Notes under the pieces: generated by a model
Told to the model about the DNA's origin: nothing
Seen by the model: only the letters and a program-made list of their open reading frames with translations
Databases searched by the model: none
Translations under genes and position numbers: made by a program
Part shown: one piece after another, positions 1 through 5,756 of the stretch
Position numbering within the stretch: position 1 is the stretch's first letter
Layout of the letters: each line of letters opens with the position of its first letter
Assembly (NCBI GenBank): GCA_002361235.1
Contig: DESI01000083.1
Span: forward strand, 1-5,777
Direction of reading: 5' to 3'
DNA length: 5,777 nucleotides
From: Porphyromonadaceae bacterium UBA3318
GTDB lineage: Bacteria; Bacteroidota; Bacteroidia; Bacteroidales; Muribaculaceae

Positions 1-30
1 TATTAGAAACCCGACTGATTATTGACCTAT

Positions 31-120
31 GTTTTTATAGCTGCACAATCGGATTCAAGGATTTTTATAGCTTCACGATTGAATTCAATAATCTTTATAG
101 TTTCAAGACCGAATTCAATA
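31..120. repeat. Degenerate 30-bp tandem repeat, three copies
   Basis: Three consecutive 30-nt units (31-60, 61-90, 91-120) share the core TTTATAG near their left end and GAATTCAA or GGATTCAA near their right end. By direct comparison units 1 and 2 differ at 7 positions and units 2 and 3 at 5. A fourth, badly decayed start (ATTCTTACA) may follow at 121. Because 30 is a multiple of three, the minus strand stays open and reads a ten-residue repeat, approximately IIEFxxExIK, that stops at 27-29. No credible start or leader for such a gene was found, and its upstream part would lie antisense to the ruvC promoter and start, so this is annotated as a repeat and not a gene. Confidence 0.75.
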
Positions 121-168
121 ATTCTTACAACGTTGTCGAGAACAATGGCGAGTATGAAGTTTTTTTTG

Positions 169-176
169 TAATTTCG
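169..176 (+). promoter_or_regulatory. Probable -7 box of the ruvC promoter
   Basis: TAATTTCG differs from the Bacteroidetes housekeeping -7 consensus TAnnTTTG at one position and follows a run of eight T. No good -33 TTTG is seen at the usual distance. Initiation a few bases downstream would give a leader of only about 10-15 nt before the ATG at 196. The assignment rests on consensus only. Confidence 0.5.
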
Positions 177-195
177 CAGTACGAAAAATGAAAGG

Positions 196-774
196 ATGAC
201 CGAGAATCTGAAAGAATACGAGCGCATCATAATGGGCATCGACCCGGGCACACGTGTCATGGGCTATGGCGTGCTGGGCATACGCGGCAGGAAGCCGGAG
301 GTGATAGTGCAGGGTGTCATCAAGCTGGACCGTTTCGAGAGTCATTACCTGCGCCTGCACCGCATCTACGAACGCGTGGAGAGTCTTGCCGCTCAGTATC
401 TGCCCGACGAGGTGGCGTTGGAGGCGCCTTTCTTCGGCAAGAATATCCAGTCGATGCTGAAATTAGGACGCGCGCAGGGGGTGGCCATGGCGGCCTGCCT
501 GGCCCGCGACATCCCCATCGCGGAGTATGCCCCGCGTCTGGTCAAGATGGCCGTCACAGGCAACGGTCAGGCATCGAAGGAACAGGTGGCCAACATGGTG
601 CAGCATCTGCTCCACATCCCGCAGAGCCAGATGCCCACGCTGCTCGACGCCACCGATGCCGTGGCCGTCGCCCTAACCCATTTCTACGAAACCGCCAAAC
701 CCGCCGCCACTGCCAAGGCCCCCAAGTCGTGGGCCGAATTCATCGCGAAAAATCCCGACAAACTCGCGCACTGA
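196..774 (+). CDS. ruvC: Crossover junction endodeoxyribonuclease RuvC
   Basis: RuvC is the Holliday-junction resolvase. As a dimer it makes paired, symmetric nicks in four-way junctions bound by RuvAB, completing homologous recombination and repair in the cytoplasm. The 192-residue protein has the family fold from the first strand (GIDPGTRVMGYG, residues 14-25) to the DATDAVAVALTH segment (151-162). Catalytic acids by alignment from memory with E. coli RuvC are D16, E76, D151 and D154, and the junction-contacting aromatic after the second acid is F79. The tail after about residue 165 is Ala/Lys/Pro-rich, ending in a short SWAEFIAKNP segment. The ATG at 196 is chosen because the EYERIIMGIDPGT lead-in is typical of Bacteroidales; a shorter start at 232 is possible. 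The gene ends in TGA. No ruvA or ruvB is in the window, and it appears monocistronic. Confidence 0.97.
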   Translation: MTENLKEYERIIMGIDPGTRVMGYGVLGIRGRKPEVIVQGVIKLDRFESHYLRLHRIYERVESLAAQYLPDEVALEAPFFGKNIQSMLKLGRAQGVAMAACLARDIPIAEYAPRLVKMAVTGNGQASKEQVANMVQHLLHIPQSQMPTLLDATDAVAVALTHFYETAKPAATAKAPKSWAEFIAKNPDKLAH

Positions 775-813
775 TACCCACACAGTCAGCACCACGCACA
801 GTCACATATTCCG

Positions 814-872
814 TTATCTGAAATATTTCCTTATTATTTGTCAGATACCTATTTTATTTGAAATATTATTTG
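814..872 (+). promoter_or_regulatory. Phased TTATYTG motif series upstream of the nuclease gene
   Basis: TTATCTG at 814-820 and TTATTTG at 834-840, 854-860 and 866-872 lie just upstream of the -7 box. The first three are spaced exactly 20 bp apart, about two helical turns. The first and third extend to a 14-nt repeat with one mismatch (814-827 and 854-867, ending GAAATATT). An inverted pair TATCTGA (815-821) and TCAGATA (841-847) overlaps the series. This could be an operator array, or simply A/T-rich promoter DNA. No regulator can be named. Confidence 0.35.
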
Positions 873-880
873 TAACTTTG
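873..880 (+). promoter_or_regulatory. -7 box of the nuclease gene promoter
   Basis: TAACTTTG matches the Bacteroidetes -7 consensus TAnnTTTG exactly. The nearest TTTG (857-860) lies only 12 bp upstream, closer than the usual -33 distance of about 19-21 bp, so the -33 element is weak or unconventional. A transcript starting roughly at 885-890 would leave the ATG at 888 without a leader and give about 65 nt before the ATG at 954, which supports the later start. Confidence 0.65.
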
Positions 881-953
881 CTTCCCCATGTCACTCTGCC
901 CGGCAAGCGGCACACGCGGCATGACGGTTAACCATGAAAATGTGAACTATCTC

Positions 954-1607
954 ATGACATTATCAAGACGAAATCTGATCATAGCCGCCGGACTCCTGAT
1001 GTTTGGCGCATTGGGTACTGTCGACGCATTCGGCGGTTACCCCGCTAATTATTACAACTCATTGAACGGCAAATGCGGCGATGCTCTGCTTGAAGCGGTC
1101 AAGACTATGGCCGACGGACACAAGGTTATCAGCTACGGCGACAAAACCTGGGAAGCTTTCCGCTCCACCGACATCCGTACCATTAACGGAGTTGACTATT
1201 GGTGGGACATGTACAGCAACGATCGAGTTGCTGTATCCAGCGGTCACGGAGGCCTCAACATAGAGCATTCCGTTGCCAACTCCTGGTGGGGTAAGACCAA
1301 GAACGACGCCTACAAGGATATAGTACATCTGAATCCTTCGGATGCCACGGCCAACAACCGCAAAGCAAATTACCCGCTGTGCGAGCTGCAGACAGTGACC
1401 TGGGATAACGGAGTGACATTCGTCGGAACTCCCAAGAGCGGTCAGGGAGGCGGTAGTGGCAAGGGCTATGAACCTACCGATGAATACAAGGGAGACTTCG
1501 CCCGTGTATTCATGTATATGTTCTGCACATACAACGATATCAATTGGGCCGACAATACTGCATGGATGTACACCCGGAGCGGTGGCAAGGCCATTCTGAA
1601 ACAATGA
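954..1607 (+). CDS. Endonuclease I family nuclease, N-terminal part ending at premature TGA
   Basis: The 217 residues start with a signal peptide: two Arg at 5-6, a hydrophobic core about 8-21 and a likely cleavage after VDA (residue 25). The SRRNLI stretch slightly resembles a Tat motif, but a Sec signal is more likely. The nuclease domain follows, with the endonuclease I hallmarks: IEHSVANSWWG (103-113, H105 the probable general base), DIVHLNP (122-128), NNR (134-136) binding the metal-active site region, and EPTDEYKGDFAR (173-184). These point to a beta-beta-alpha-metal (His-Me finger) nuclease of the E. coli EndA/Vibrio Dns type. The frame is open from an ATG at 888, but those extra 22 residues would precede the signal peptide and begin at the expected transcription start, so 954 is preferred. 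The product stops at the TGA, before the conserved last helix of the domain. Confidence 0.85.
   Translation: MTLSRRNLIIAAGLLMFGALGTVDAFGGYPANYYNSLNGKCGDALLEAVKTMADGHKVISYGDKTWEAFRSTDIRTINGVDYWWDMYSNDRVAVSSGHGGLNIEHSVANSWWGKTKNDAYKDIVHLNPSDATANNRKANYPLCELQTVTWDNGVTFVGTPKSGQGGGSGKGYEPTDEYKGDFARVFMYMFCTYNDINWADNTAWMYTRSGGKAILKQ
1605..1607 (+). other. In-frame TGA at a probable tryptophan position
   Basis: The codons around the stop read LKQ-TGA-AQELLLNWSNVD. In endonuclease I homologues, as remembered, this helix commonly has LKxW followed by a hydrophobic stretch and then the W-S/H-x-x-D-P-V-S-x-K-E segment, so the missing residue is most simply Trp (TGG to TGA, one G-to-A change). The base after the stop is G. 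Nothing before or after it is shifted out of frame. Confidence 0.8.
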
Positions 1608-1646
1608 GCTCAGGAACTCCTTCTCAACTGGTCGAACGTTGATGCA

Positions 1647-2543
1647 GTGAGCCAGAAAGAACGCGACCGCAACGACGGTATCTATAAGGAACAGCGCAAC
1701 CGCAATCCGTTCATCGACCTCCCCGACCTGGCCGACCATATCTGGGGCGACAAGAAGAACGTGCCCTACAACACCGGCACCGGTGGCGGCGATAACCCCG
1801 ACAATCCGGATAACCCCGCCGACGAATACAACTGGCTGGGCGAGAATGATTCCGACGGCGACGCCGGATGGGATATCGACATCGTCTCGATGGATCCGGC
1901 CCTCAGCTACGTGTGGCAGTGGAAATCATACGAAAACAAGTATTACATGAACGGCAGCGCCTACATGAACAATAAGGCTTACGCCGCCGAGGCATACGTA
2001 TGGGGTCCCGAAGTGGACATGACCGACGTGGAGACCGCCACATTCAGCTTCGACCATGCCGCCAGGTTCCAGACCACGCTGCAGGATCTCTGCAAGGTGG
2101 CGGTGATGGATATGAGCGTCAACGCCAACGACGCGGGATACATCAAGACTTTCGAGGTTCCGTCATGGCCTGTGTCCGGCAAGTGGATATTCTCCAACTC
2201 GGGCGACATCGACCTGTCGGAATATGGCAAGACCGGCTCCAAGATACGCGTCGGATTCAAGTATGAGTCGAACACATCGGGCGCCGACACATGGGAGGTT
2301 CGCAACGCCAAGCTGACCTTGACGCGCAAGCAGGGTTCGGGCATCGAGGACGTTCCCGCAGCCGACAGCGACAACGACGACAGCGTCCTGGTGGAAGTGT
2401 GGGGCAACAACATCCTGGCTCCGGAAGGCGCCATGATATTCGACCTCAACGGACGTCAGTGCAGCGGCGAGAACCTGGCCCGAGGCATCTACATCGTGAC
2501 CAAGCCTACGTTCAGGAAGGCCGTCAAGGTAATGGTGAAATAA
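1647..2543 (+). CDS. C-terminal part of the interrupted nuclease: end of nuclease domain, jelly-roll domain and sorting tail
   Basis: A gene caller would start this 298-residue frame at GTG 1647, but the coding similarity already begins at 1608, straight after the TGA, and no in-frame ATG occurs before 1893, so independent translation is doubtful. Residues 1-34 (SQKERDRNDGIYKEQRNRNP then FIDLPDLADHIW) are the conserved end of the endonuclease I domain. Residues 42-75 form a Gly/Asn/Asp/Pro linker. Residues about 76-227 look like a choice-of-anchor J or DUF5017-type beta-sandwich: VDMTDVETATFSF, then SEYGKTGSKIRVGFKY and TWEVRNAKLTL. The last 50 residues (LVEVWGNNILAPEGAMIFD, then LNGR, then GIYIV and KAVKVMVK) match the pattern of type IX secretion/Por C-terminal sorting domains. 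The part lacks a signal peptide of its own and would remain in the cytoplasm if made alone. Confidence 0.75.
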   Translation: MSQKERDRNDGIYKEQRNRNPFIDLPDLADHIWGDKKNVPYNTGTGGGDNPDNPDNPADEYNWLGENDSDGDAGWDIDIVSMDPALSYVWQWKSYENKYYMNGSAYMNNKAYAAEAYVWGPEVDMTDVETATFSFDHAARFQTTLQDLCKVAVMDMSVNANDAGYIKTFEVPSWPVSGKWIFSNSGDIDLSEYGKTGSKIRVGFKYESNTSGADTWEVRNAKLTLTRKQGSGIEDVPAADSDNDDSVLVEVWGNNILAPEGAMIFDLNGRQCSGENLARGIYIVTKPTFRKAVKVMVK

Positions 2544-2556
2544 CGTAAACCTTAAT

Positions 2557-2595
2557 GTCCCCGGCTCGGAGCACTTTAGCCCCGGGCCTCGGGAC
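2557..2595 (+). other. GC-rich hairpin between the nuclease gene and korA
   Basis: GTCCC (2557-2561) pairs with GGGAC (2591-2595). After a small internal loop (C against TC), GGCTCGG (2563-2569) pairs with CCGGGCC (2582-2588), with one G-T wobble. The apical loop is 2570-2581, where a further GC/GC pair is possible. It lies 13 nt after the nuclease stop and 26 nt before the korA ATG. No T-run follows (the next bases are GAGTAAATA), so it is not a classical intrinsic terminator. It may be an mRNA-stabilising 3' structure, a weak or factor-assisted terminator, or a korA 5'-leader element. No recognisable TAnnTTTG box for korA was found in this gap. Confidence 0.55.
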
Positions 2596-2621
2596 GAGTA
2601 AATATCAGTAAAACACAAATT

Positions 2622-4469
2622 ATGTTGCAGGAAACCAATGTCAAGGCCATCGACAAGGTGGTGATCAGATTTGCCGGCGACTCGGGCGACGGCATGCAGC
2701 TTGCAGGCAACATCTTCTCCAACATCTCGGCAGAGAAGGGAGACGAGATCTCGACATTCCCGGACTATCCGGCCGAAATCCGCGCGCCGCAAGGCTCGCT
2801 GAGCGGTGTGTCGGGCTATCAGGTCAGCGTGGGTAAGGACGTGTTCACCCCCGGCGACGAAGCCGACGTGCTCGTGGCCATGAACCCGGCCGCGCTCAAG
2901 ACCAACCTGAAGTACCTGAAGAAGGAGGGCGTGATAGTGTGCGACGGTGACTCGTTCACGGCCGCTAACCTGAAAAAGGCCGAATACGCCACCTCCGACC
3001 CCATCGCGGAGCTGGGCATCGACCCCCACAGGGTGATGCTCGTGCCCATGACTACCCTGATCAAAAGCGCCCTGGAGGATTCCGGCGTGGATCAGAAAAC
3101 GATGATGAAAAGCCGTAACATGCTGGCCCTGGGCATAATCTGCTGGATATTCGACCGTCCCGTGGAATCCGTGCTGCGCAAACTGCGCGCCAAGTTCGCC
3201 AAGAAGCCGGCCGTGTACGAGGCCAACGCCAAGGTGATACGCGCCGGCTGGGACTACGGTCACAACACCCACAGCTCGCTGCCCGTGTACCGCATCGAGA
3301 CCAGCGACGCGCGTCCCGGCACTTACACCGACGTGACGGGCAACACCGCCACCGCATGGGGCCTGATCATGGCCTCGGAAAAGAGCGGACGCCCCCTGTT
3401 CCTCGGCTCGTATCCCATCACCCCGGCCACCGACATCCTGCATGAGCTGGCCAAGCGCAAGGACCTGGGCGTAAAAGCCATCCAGATGGAGGACGAGATT
3501 GCCGGCGTATGCTCGGCCATCGGCGCCTCATACGCAGGTCACTTAGCCGTTACCTCCACGTCCGGCCCCGGCCTGGCGCTGAAGTCTGAGGGCATCGGCC
3601 TGGCCGTAATGGCCGAACTGCCCCTCGTTGTGATTGACGTGCAGCGCGGAGGCCCGTCCACCGGTCTTCCCACCAAGACGGAGCAGACCGACTTGCTGCA
3701 GGCCCTGTACGGCCGCAACGGCGAGGCGCCTCTCTGCGTATTGGCCGCCACAAGCCCCACCGACTGCTTCCACATGGCTTTCGAGGCCGCGCGCATCGCA
3801 ATGGAGCACATGACGCCCGTCATCCTCCTCACCGACGCCTTCATAGCCAACGGATCATCGGCATGGCGCATTCCCGAAGACAAGGATTATCCAGAGATAC
3901 ATCCCCACATCCTGCCTCAGAACGTGCTGGAGCAGGGCTGGCGCGCATACGACCGCGACGCCAACGGCGCCCGCTGGTGGGCTTTGCCCGGCACTCCCGG
4001 CGCCATGCACCGCCTCGGTGGTCTGGAGAAGGATGCCAGGACTTCGGTCATCTCTACCGACGGCCCCAACCATGAGCGTATGGTCAAGGCTCGCCGCGAG
4101 AAGATAGCCCGCATCGCCGACGAGGTGCCCCCGCTCGAGCCTATGCTGGCTCCCGACGCCGACACCATCCTGCTCGGTTGGGGCGGCACTTACGGCCATC
4201 TGATGGCTGCAGCCACTCAGCTCAACGCACAGGGCCACAAGGTGGCATTCTGGCAGTTCCGCTACATCAACCCGCTGCCCGCCAACACTTTCGAGGTGCT
4301 GTCGCGCTACAAGAACATCATCGTGGCCGAACTGAACACCGGCATGTTTGCCGACTATCTGCAGATGCATCTCCCCATGAAGGAGATCAAACGCATCAAC
4401 AAGGTGGAGGGGCAGCCCTTCCTGGTGCGCGAGGTTGTGGACGGAGTGTTGAACCACATAAAAGCTTAA
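2622..4469 (+). CDS. korA: 2-oxoglutarate:ferredoxin oxidoreductase, alpha subunit (gamma-alpha fusion)
   Basis: With KorB this forms the oxygen-sensitive enzyme that interconverts 2-oxoglutarate + CoA and succinyl-CoA + CO2, exchanging electrons with ferredoxin. In anaerobic Bacteroidales it can run reductively to make 2-oxoglutarate for glutamate synthesis. The 615 residues contain a gamma (POR) domain at about 14-210, with FAGDSGDGMQLAG at 17-29, fused to an alpha pyrimidine-binding domain at about 235-420. The latter has the substrate-binding YPITPAT (264-270), QMEDE (288-292), TSTSGPGLALKSE (311-323) and QRGGPSTGLPTKTEQTDLLQ (341-360). A transketolase-C/PFOR domain II-like region follows at about 510-605. 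Length and order fit the usual fused KorA (2-oxoacid:acceptor oxidoreductase subunit alpha). The ATG at 2622 follows an A-rich leader without Shine-Dalgarno, normal for this phylum. A related 2-oxoacid specificity cannot be excluded from sequence alone. Confidence 0.93.
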   Translation: MLQETNVKAIDKVVIRFAGDSGDGMQLAGNIFSNISAEKGDEISTFPDYPAEIRAPQGSLSGVSGYQVSVGKDVFTPGDEADVLVAMNPAALKTNLKYLKKEGVIVCDGDSFTAANLKKAEYATSDPIAELGIDPHRVMLVPMTTLIKSALEDSGVDQKTMMKSRNMLALGIICWIFDRPVESVLRKLRAKFAKKPAVYEANAKVIRAGWDYGHNTHSSLPVYRIETSDARPGTYTDVTGNTATAWGLIMASEKSGRPLFLGSYPITPATDILHELAKRKDLGVKAIQMEDEIAGVCSAIGASYAGHLAVTSTSGPGLALKSEGIGLAVMAELPLVVIDVQRGGPSTGLPTKTEQTDLLQALYGRNGEAPLCVLAATSPTDCFHMAFEAARIAMEHMTPVILLTDAFIANGSSAWRIPEDKDYPEIHPHILPQNVLEQGWRAYDRDANGARWWALPGTPGAMHRLGGLEKDARTSVISTDGPNHERMVKARREKIARIADEVPPLEPMLAPDADTILLGWGGTYGHLMAAATQLNAQGHKVAFWQFRYINPLPANTFEVLSRYKNIIVAELNTGMFADYLQMHLPMKEIKRINKVEGQPFLVREVVDGVLNHIKA

Positions 4470-4472
4470 GCA

Positions 4473-5498
4473 ATGGAACAGAATGAAAACAAAGCCTATA
4501 CGGCCACGGATTATAAAAATGGACAGACGGCCCGGTGGTGTCCGGGTTGCGGCGACCATGCCATTCTGAACGTATTGCAGAAGGCAATGGCCGAGCTGGG
4601 AATACCACCGCACAAGACGGCCGTCATCTCGGGTATCGGATGCAGCTCGCGTCTGCCCTACTACATGAACACCTACGGCATGCACACCATCCACGGACGT
4701 GCGGCGGCCATCGCCACCGGCCTGAAGACTGCCAACCCCGACCTGACCGTATGGCAGATCAGCGGCGACGGCGACGGCCTGGCCATCGGCGGCAACCACT
4801 TCATCCACGCGGTGCGCCGCAACGTGAATATCAACATGCTGATATTCAACAACAAGATATATGGTCTGACCAAGGGACAGTACTCCCCCACGTCCGACCG
4901 CGGCACGGTATCGAAATCCAGCCCCTACGGCACGGTGGAGGATCCCTTCATCCCGGCCGAGCTCTGCTTCGGCGCCAGAGGCAATTTCTTTGCCCGTAGC
5001 TACGATACTAACCTCGAGGTAAGCCGTGAGGTCATGGTGGCCGCCGCCAAGCATCAGGGAGCCTCTGTGGTGGAAATTCTGCAGAACTGCGTCATCTTCA
5101 ACAACGGCATCCACTCGTACATCACCGACAAGGAGATGCGCGACGACCACACCATCCTGCTGCGCCACGGCGAGAAGATGCTGTTCGGCAAGAATATGGA
5201 GAAGGGACTGGTGCAGGACGGCTTCGGCCTGAAAGCCGTGACCGTGGGTCAGGACGGCTACACGCTCGACGACGTGCTGACGCACGACGCCCACTGCCGG
5301 AACAACTTCCTGCAGCAGCAGCTGGCCATGATGGACGGCCACGACCTGCCCCTGGCTCTTGGCGTGATCCGCGACTACGACGCCCTCGTCTACGACCAGG
5401 AGGTAGCCCGCCAGACCCTCGAGGTCAAGGAAGCCAAAGGCTTCGCCAACCTCCGCGACCTCATCATGAAGACCCAGGAAACCTGGACAATCGAATAA
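4473..5498 (+). CDS. korB: 2-oxoglutarate:ferredoxin oxidoreductase, beta subunit
   Basis: This is the thiamine diphosphate and [4Fe-4S] subunit of the KorAB enzyme; it carries out decarboxylation (or reductive carboxylation) and passes electrons to ferredoxin. In the 341 residues the iron-sulfur ligands are probably C23 and C26 (RWCPGCGDH), C57 (GIGCSSR) and C206 (EILQNC). The TPP/Mg motif begins at GDGD (98-101) and closes with NN at 126-127 (NMLIFNNKIYGLTKGQYSPT, 121-140). The C-terminal part (about 225-341) is the usual KorB extension. It starts 3 nt after the korA stop, so translational coupling and a shared transcript are expected. No separate ferredoxin-like delta subunit or gamma gene follows; gamma is fused into KorA, so an external ferredoxin must serve as partner. 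The gene ends in TAA, followed by a heptamer array and a terminator. Confidence 0.94.
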   Translation: MEQNENKAYTATDYKNGQTARWCPGCGDHAILNVLQKAMAELGIPPHKTAVISGIGCSSRLPYYMNTYGMHTIHGRAAAIATGLKTANPDLTVWQISGDGDGLAIGGNHFIHAVRRNVNINMLIFNNKIYGLTKGQYSPTSDRGTVSKSSPYGTVEDPFIPAELCFGARGNFFARSYDTNLEVSREVMVAAAKHQGASVVEILQNCVIFNNGIHSYITDKEMRDDHTILLRHGEKMLFGKNMEKGLVQDGFGLKAVTVGQDGYTLDDVLTHDAHCRNNFLQQQLAMMDGHDLPLALGVIRDYDALVYDQEVARQTLEVKEAKGFANLRDLIMKTQETWTIE

Positions 5499-5503
5499 GG
5501 GCA

Positions 5504-5559
5504 AGAAAGCAGAAAGCAAAAAGCAAAAAGCAAAAAGCAGAAAGCAGAAAGCAGAAAGC
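5504..5559. repeat. Heptanucleotide tandem array (ARAAAGC, eight copies)
   Basis: Eight perfect 7-nt units run without interruption: two AGAAAGC (5504-5517), three AAAAAGC (5518-5538) and three AGAAAGC (5539-5559). The array is all-purine except for the C of each unit and starts 5 nt after the korB stop. It sits inside the korB 3' untranslated region, before the terminator. Its block pattern of two unit types suggests growth by slipped-strand or unequal exchange. It encodes no plausible protein. Confidence 0.92.
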
Positions 5560-5573
5560 TAAAATACCAACAA

Positions 5574-5608
5574 AAAGAGCGCATCCGCCACGTGCAGATG
5601 CGCTCTTT
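5574..5608 (+). terminator. Intrinsic terminator of the korAB operon
   Basis: AAAGAGCGCATC (5574-5585) and GATGCGCTCTTT (5597-5608) form a perfect 12-bp stem with an 11-nt loop (5586-5596), followed by CTTTG. A-rich sequence precedes the stem, so it could also act on the minus strand. It lies 75 nt after the korB stop. Confidence 0.88.
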
Positions 5609-5638
5609 CTTTGCGGTATTCTCCTTTTGTTTTCCGCG

Positions 5639-5706
5639 TTGAGCTTCAGCGAAACGCCGCTGACCCGAAACGCCCGTTTGTCGGCTTTGAGCTTCAGCGA
5701 AACGCC
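5639..5706. repeat. 20-bp direct repeat, 48 bp apart, with a third partial copy
   Basis: The segment TTGAGCTTCAGCGAAACGCC occurs identically at 5639-5658 and 5687-5706. Its last nine bases (CGAAACGCC) occur a third time at 5666-5674, between them. The flanks differ. The region lies between two terminators, with no gene. Such short GC-rich intergenic repeats may be a dispersed family in the genome, but only this locus can be seen here. Confidence 0.85.
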
Positions 5707-5726
5707 CGGCCGCCCCCCTTAAACAA

Positions 5727-5756
5727 AAAACCGGGCGTCTTTCAACGTCCGGTTTT
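5727..5756 (-). terminator. Second terminator, probably for a convergent gene beyond the right edge
   Basis: AAAACCGGGCG (5727-5737) and CGTCCGGTTTT (5746-5756) form an 11-bp stem with one G-T wobble and an 8-nt loop (5738-5745). On the minus strand the stem is followed by TTTTTTGTTT (complement of 5721-5730), a better T-run than the plus-side TTTTCTG. This suggests that it ends a minus-strand gene starting beyond 5777, while also backing up the korAB terminator. Confidence 0.7.

Larger units (their letters stand above)
954..2543 (+). pseudogene. Secreted endonuclease I-family protein, interrupted by one in-frame TGA
   Basis: This entry spans the whole ancestral reading frame. It encodes a signal peptide, an EndA/endonuclease I-type nuclease domain, a low-complexity linker, a jelly-roll-like domain and a C-terminal sorting tail, ending in TAA at 2541-2543. 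The two halves described below are in the same frame; the only lesion is TGA at 1605-1607. From the signal peptide start the intact protein would be 529 residues. Family members secreted by Bacteroidetes degrade extracellular DNA or RNA for nutrition or biofilm turnover. With the stop, the product loses the end of the nuclease domain and the export tail, so it should be non-functional or at least not delivered. The damage is one substitution and the rest looks conserved, so a recent mutation, a strain polymorphism or a base-calling error are all possible. Confidence 0.75.

Noticed and set aside
31..120. CRISPR-like array
   Set aside because: The units follow each other directly, with no unique spacers of typical length and no cas genes nearby.
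888..953. Longer N-terminus of the nuclease from ATG 888
   Set aside because: The 22 extra residues would sit in front of a well-formed signal peptide, and the ATG coincides with the expected transcription start.
1605..1607. TGA recoded as tryptophan or as selenocysteine
   Set aside because: ruvC ends naturally at a TGA after its normal C-terminus, and TGG is used for Trp throughout all genes, so a code change is unlikely. Endonuclease I enzymes have no selenocysteine at this position, and no SECIS-like hairpin was recognised just after the stop.
2163..3443. 426-residue open frame on the minus strand
   Set aside because: It runs antisense through the end of the nuclease gene, the hairpin gap and the start of korA, and its translation has shadow-frame composition with no domain.
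3855..5519. 554-residue open frame on the minus strand
   Set aside because: It is antisense to korA and korB, whose motifs and catalytic residues are unmistakable. High-GC third positions keep this frame open by chance, and its product is a Val/His/Gly/Ala-rich string without recognisable domains.
5390..5584. Small hydrophobic Phe/Leu/Cys-rich protein on the minus strand
   Set aside because: Its FCFLLSA-type repeats are just the translation of the heptamer array; there is no leader or conserved domain.
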